A program made the position numbers and the translations under genes. A stretch of 8,137 nt of DNA, taken from Arenicella sp. (GTDB lineage: Bacteria; Pseudomonadota; Gammaproteobacteria; Arenicellales; Arenicellaceae). Every line of letters begins with the position of its first letter. Within the stretch, counting starts at the first letter, position 1. The DNA is taken from contig JAESTB010000107.1 of assembly GCA_016763815.1 (NCBI GenBank), forward strand, positions 1 through 8,137, read 5' to 3'. The notes under the pieces were generated by a model that saw nothing but the letters and a program-made list of their open reading frames with translations, was not told where the DNA came from and searched no databases. Positions 6,257 through 8,137 of this stretch are shown here, one piece after another.

Positions 6257-7432
6257 ATGCCAAACAAACTAAAATTTCTATTTGCAACGCTTGTGATTAC
6301 AAGTCTTTCTTTCATGGTGAACGCAGGCCCCCAGGAATCAAAATGCGAACATAATTGGATAGCAAAAAGTGATAGAGCCTTTGCTGCTGACTGTGCAGAT
6401 ATGGCGTTTAGCAAAAGTTTAAAGAACCGTGAAAAATTTGCCTGGATGGCCTTCACCCGCGCTAACCAACTGATCAAAGACAGCCACGGCGTATCGAATT
6501 CTGGCAAGGTGCCCTTATGGATGGCCTGGCCTACTGACGACGACACATTTGTAGTCAACCCAGACTTTAAATTTACCAAAACAAACCGCGATGACATCGT
6601 TCCCGTCACCTCGAAAAAAGTACTCGCAGGTAATATATCGCTAACCGAGCCGGACGGCGCAAACGAAGAGGTGACTCGAAACGCGGTTGGTTACAACTAC
6701 ATAACCAAAAAGGCCAAGTTAAACACCAAAAAAGGTGTCCTTAAATATATCAACGACGGCAATCAAGTGAATATGCCCGTCGGCTCTATAGAGATCAAAG
6801 CCTCTTGGTTAAAAGTCCCACCGGGCGGTGCACCGGAAGGCGCCCTAACATTTAAGTTCGCATCGGGTACTTATTGGTGGCGCGGATTACATGTCATGGT
6901 AAAAATGAGCTCCCTCCCAAAAGATGAAAACCTCTTTTACACAGAAGAATCTAGCTGGTTTTGGACCACCTTTGAATTCAACAACAACCCTGGTGTAAGC
7001 CACGTGCGTCAAAAATTTATTACCCAACGCGCGCCGCTATCACGCAAAGAGGTTACCGCTATTTTGAGCGAGGGAGGCATTGAAGGCTTTGGTTTTGAAG
7101 CTTACTCACCGAATGGTACGCAAATCCGATTTACCGTAAATGGAAATGGGAAGAAACCTGTAATACTAGGGCACACCGATATGGAAGATTTCGCTGGTGC
7201 ACCAAATACCGCACAACCAAACTACTGGACAAGCTTCAACGCGTCTTGTCACTCCTGCCACGCAACCGCGGCTATTAACCCAAAAACCGCCACCTACTTT
7301 CCCTTTAGTGTACCAACGGGCGCGCTGTCACCCCAATATTACGGTACAACATCGAGCGGTGCCAATCTCTACCTTGGCGACGGCTTTGTCCCGTTAGACT
7401 TTATGTGGCCAATCGTATTTCACGCTAAATAA
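6257..7432 (+). CDS. exported protein of unknown function with one CxxCH haem-c motif
   Basis: A 391-residue protein with a clear Sec signal peptide (hydrophobic LFATLVITSLSFM, likely cleavage after VNA, residue 23), so periplasmic or secreted. GAGGA at 6246-6250, six bases before ATG, supports the start. The only known motif is CHSCH at 331-335 in the context FNASCHSCHATAA, a single covalent haem-c site with H335 as one expected ligand; an axial Met or His on the other side cannot be assigned. The motif is close to the C-terminus, unlike a small class I cytochrome c. The rest is a roughly 300-residue tryptophan-rich beta-type region (KASWLKVPPGG at 182-192, YWWRGLHVMVKM, SSWFWTTFEFNNNPG at 232-246), plus C30 and C46 that could form a disulfide. 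I recall similar TTFEH/TCH-type exported proteins in proteobacteria with no assigned role. No electron-transfer partner is adjacent; the gene is bracketed by the two palindrome copies. Confidence 0.88.
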   Translation: MPNKLKFLFATLVITSLSFMVNAGPQESKCEHNWIAKSDRAFAADCADMAFSKSLKNREKFAWMAFTRANQLIKDSHGVSNSGKVPLWMAWPTDDDTFVVNPDFKFTKTNRDDIVPVTSKKVLAGNISLTEPDGANEEVTRNAVGYNYITKKAKLNTKKGVLKYINDGNQVNMPVGSIEIKASWLKVPPGGAPEGALTFKFASGTYWWRGLHVMVKMSSLPKDENLFYTEESSWFWTTFEFNNNPGVSHVRQKFITQRAPLSRKEVTAILSEGGIEGFGFEAYSPNGTQIRFTVNGNGKKPVILGHTDMEDFAGAPNTAQPNYWTSFNASCHSCHATAAINPKTATYFPFSVPTGALSPQYYGTTSSGANLYLGDGFVPLDFMWPIVFHAK

Positions 7433-7447
7433 GCGTCAAATTATCCA

Positions 7448-7491
7448 CCTTAAACTGACTCGGTATATATTTTACTAAAGTCAGTTTAAGG
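7448..7491 (+). terminator. stem-loop downstream of the monohaem protein gene
   Basis: CCTTAAACTGACT (7448-7460) pairs perfectly over 13 bp with AGTCAGTTTAAGG (7479-7491), with an 18-base AT-rich loop, starting 15 bases after the stop codon. No T-run follows, so it may be a weak or factor-assisted terminator or an mRNA 3'-end stabiliser. The palindrome copy B about 80 bases further would act as a stronger stop. Confidence 0.5.
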
Positions 7492-7567
7492 GTTCTGAAT
7501 TACGAATTCATGTTCATGTTATCCTTAGACTATATTGAGGGAATAACGATACTGGGTCTTGAATTGT

Positions 7568-7625
7568 AATAAAGGGGTCGGTGACAAACGCGAATGAGAG
7601 TCATTTGTCACCGACCCCTTTTATA
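7568..7625. repeat. 58-bp palindromic repeat, copy B (REP- or MITE-like)
   Basis: Same element and same orientation as copy A: identical 18-bp arms (7571-7588 and 7604-7621), with only loop positions 8 (G for A, 7596) and 13 (T for C, 7601) changed. These changes create a second possible small stem, AATGA-gag-TCATT (7593-7605), overlapping the right arm. It lies between two plus-strand genes and ends in CCCCTTTTATA, so it probably stops read-through from the monohaem protein gene. Confidence 0.9.
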
Positions 7626-7753
7626 ATTCGTTATTGAAGAAAAATAATAATCTCTGTAAGAGCGACAAAAAAATTAGACCGACAACGGTTCAACCAATAT
7701 AGAAACGGCGAATAAAACTGTTAGTGGTCACATCAAGTTAGGGGGCATCCATA

Positions 7754-8137
7754 ATGCACATAGGTATGATCGGTGGAATTGGTCCAGCTGCGACGGAATT
7801 CTATTATCGCAATCTTGTTAAAGCATATAAGGCTGCGAACAAGAAGTTGGAGTTAACTATTGTTCACGCAGAAGCGAGTGATGTAATTAACAATATTGCT
7901 TCAAATGCATCAGACGTTCAAGCCGGTCTATTTCTTAAAATGGCGCAGAGATTAGAGAAGGCGGGTGCTGACGTCGTAGTAATTTCGTCAATAGCAGGTC
8001 ACTTTTGTGTATCGGAATTTGAGGTGTTATCTCCCCTTCCTGTAATAAACATAATAGATGCTCTTGAATCTGAGTTTATCAATAAAGGATTGAAGAAAGT
8101 TGGCTTGCTTGGCCATGGAGTTTCCATGGGGTCAAAA
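7754..8137 (+). CDS. Asp/Glu racemase family protein (C-terminus off the right edge)
   Basis: The first 128 codons of an open frame reach the window edge without a stop; the family is about 230 residues, so roughly half is visible. MHIGMIGGIGPAATEFYYRNL (1-21) is the classic N-terminal G-G-[IM]-G-P-x-A-T motif of aspartate racemase/YgeA-type enzymes, and GLKKVGLLG (112-120) is the start of the second half-domain. These cofactor-independent enzymes interconvert L- and D-aspartate or glutamate using a Cys (or Thr) in a C/T-N-T-x-H motif and a second Cys in the unseen half. Here the first motif reads VVISSIAGHFC (75-85): the expected C/T is S79, the Asn is I80, the Thr is A81, while H83 is kept and C85 lies two residues beyond it. 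Activity is therefore uncertain. AGGGGG at 7740-7745, eight bases before ATG 7754, supports the start. Confidence 0.85.
   Translation, partial: MHIGMIGGIGPAATEFYYRNLVKAYKAANKKLELTIVHAEASDVINNIASNASDVQAGLFLKMAQRLEKAGADVVVISSIAGHFCVSEFEVLSPLPVINIIDALESEFINKGLKKVGLLGHGVSMGSK

Larger units (their letters stand above)
7433..7753. other. intergenic region holding a hairpin and palindrome copy B
   Basis: No gene is supported in these 321 bases. They contain the stem-loop just after the monohaem protein gene, palindrome copy B, and an AT-rich stretch (7626-7740) before the racemase-family gene. Weak promoter-like pairs there (TTGAAG 7634-7639 with TAAGAG 7657-7662; TATAGA 7698-7703) are too poor to call. 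Confidence 0.6.

Noticed and set aside
6211..6609. 132-codon minus-strand open frame
   Set aside because: It lies opposite the start of the exported monohaem protein gene, which has a signal peptide and ribosome site; the minus frame has no recognisable features.
5991..7625. A CRISPR array based on the repeated palindrome
   Set aside because: There are only two copies, 1.5 kb apart with a gene between them, and no cas genes.

Overview
The window looks like a chromosomal stretch from a free-living, probably marine gammaproteobacterium (Alteromonadales/Cellvibrionales-like). This is inferred from the moderate GC content, the TonB-dependent receptor with an LDEIVVSARK-type TonB box, the lipoprotein prolyl oligopeptidase and the loosely packed genes. 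The taxonomy is an inference; no rRNA or other marker gene is present.

Layout from left to right: (1) a minus-strand TonB-dependent outer-membrane receptor with an N-terminal STN signalling domain runs off the left edge (1-1361). (2) A 406-bp divergent intergenic region holds a candidate receptor promoter, an AT-rich palindrome and a short tandem repeat. (3) A plus-strand prolyl oligopeptidase (S9A) predicted to be a lipoprotein has all catalytic residues intact (1768-3957). (4) A 514-bp gap has no convincing gene; it contains weak hairpins and, at its right end, a terminator-like stem-loop for the next gene. (5) A minus-strand nucleoside-hydrolase-like protein carries the D-x-D-x-D-N-x-x-D-D metal motif (4472-5650). 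(6) A 606-bp gap contains the first copy of a 58-bp palindromic repeat. (7) A plus-strand exported protein of unknown function has a single CxxCH haem-c motif (6257-7432) and is followed by a hairpin. (8) The second copy of the 58-bp palindrome follows (7568-7625). (9) The first 128 codons of an Asp/Glu racemase family protein run off the right edge (7754-8137).

The genes do not form an operon: strands alternate and every gap exceeds 300 bp. The only plausible functional pairing is the divergent receptor and cell-envelope prolyl oligopeptidase, which could serve uptake and breakdown of peptides, but their substrates cannot be read from sequence. The most distinctive non-coding signal is the pair of near-identical palindromes (56 of 58 bases the same, both differences in the loop) bracketing the monohaem protein gene. 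They resemble REP-type or MITE-like elements. No complete, evidently new multi-gene system is visible; the most unusual proteins are the monohaem protein, the racemase homologue with a changed first active-site motif, and the nucleoside-hydrolase relative with an N-terminal basic tail and a cysteine-containing insertion.
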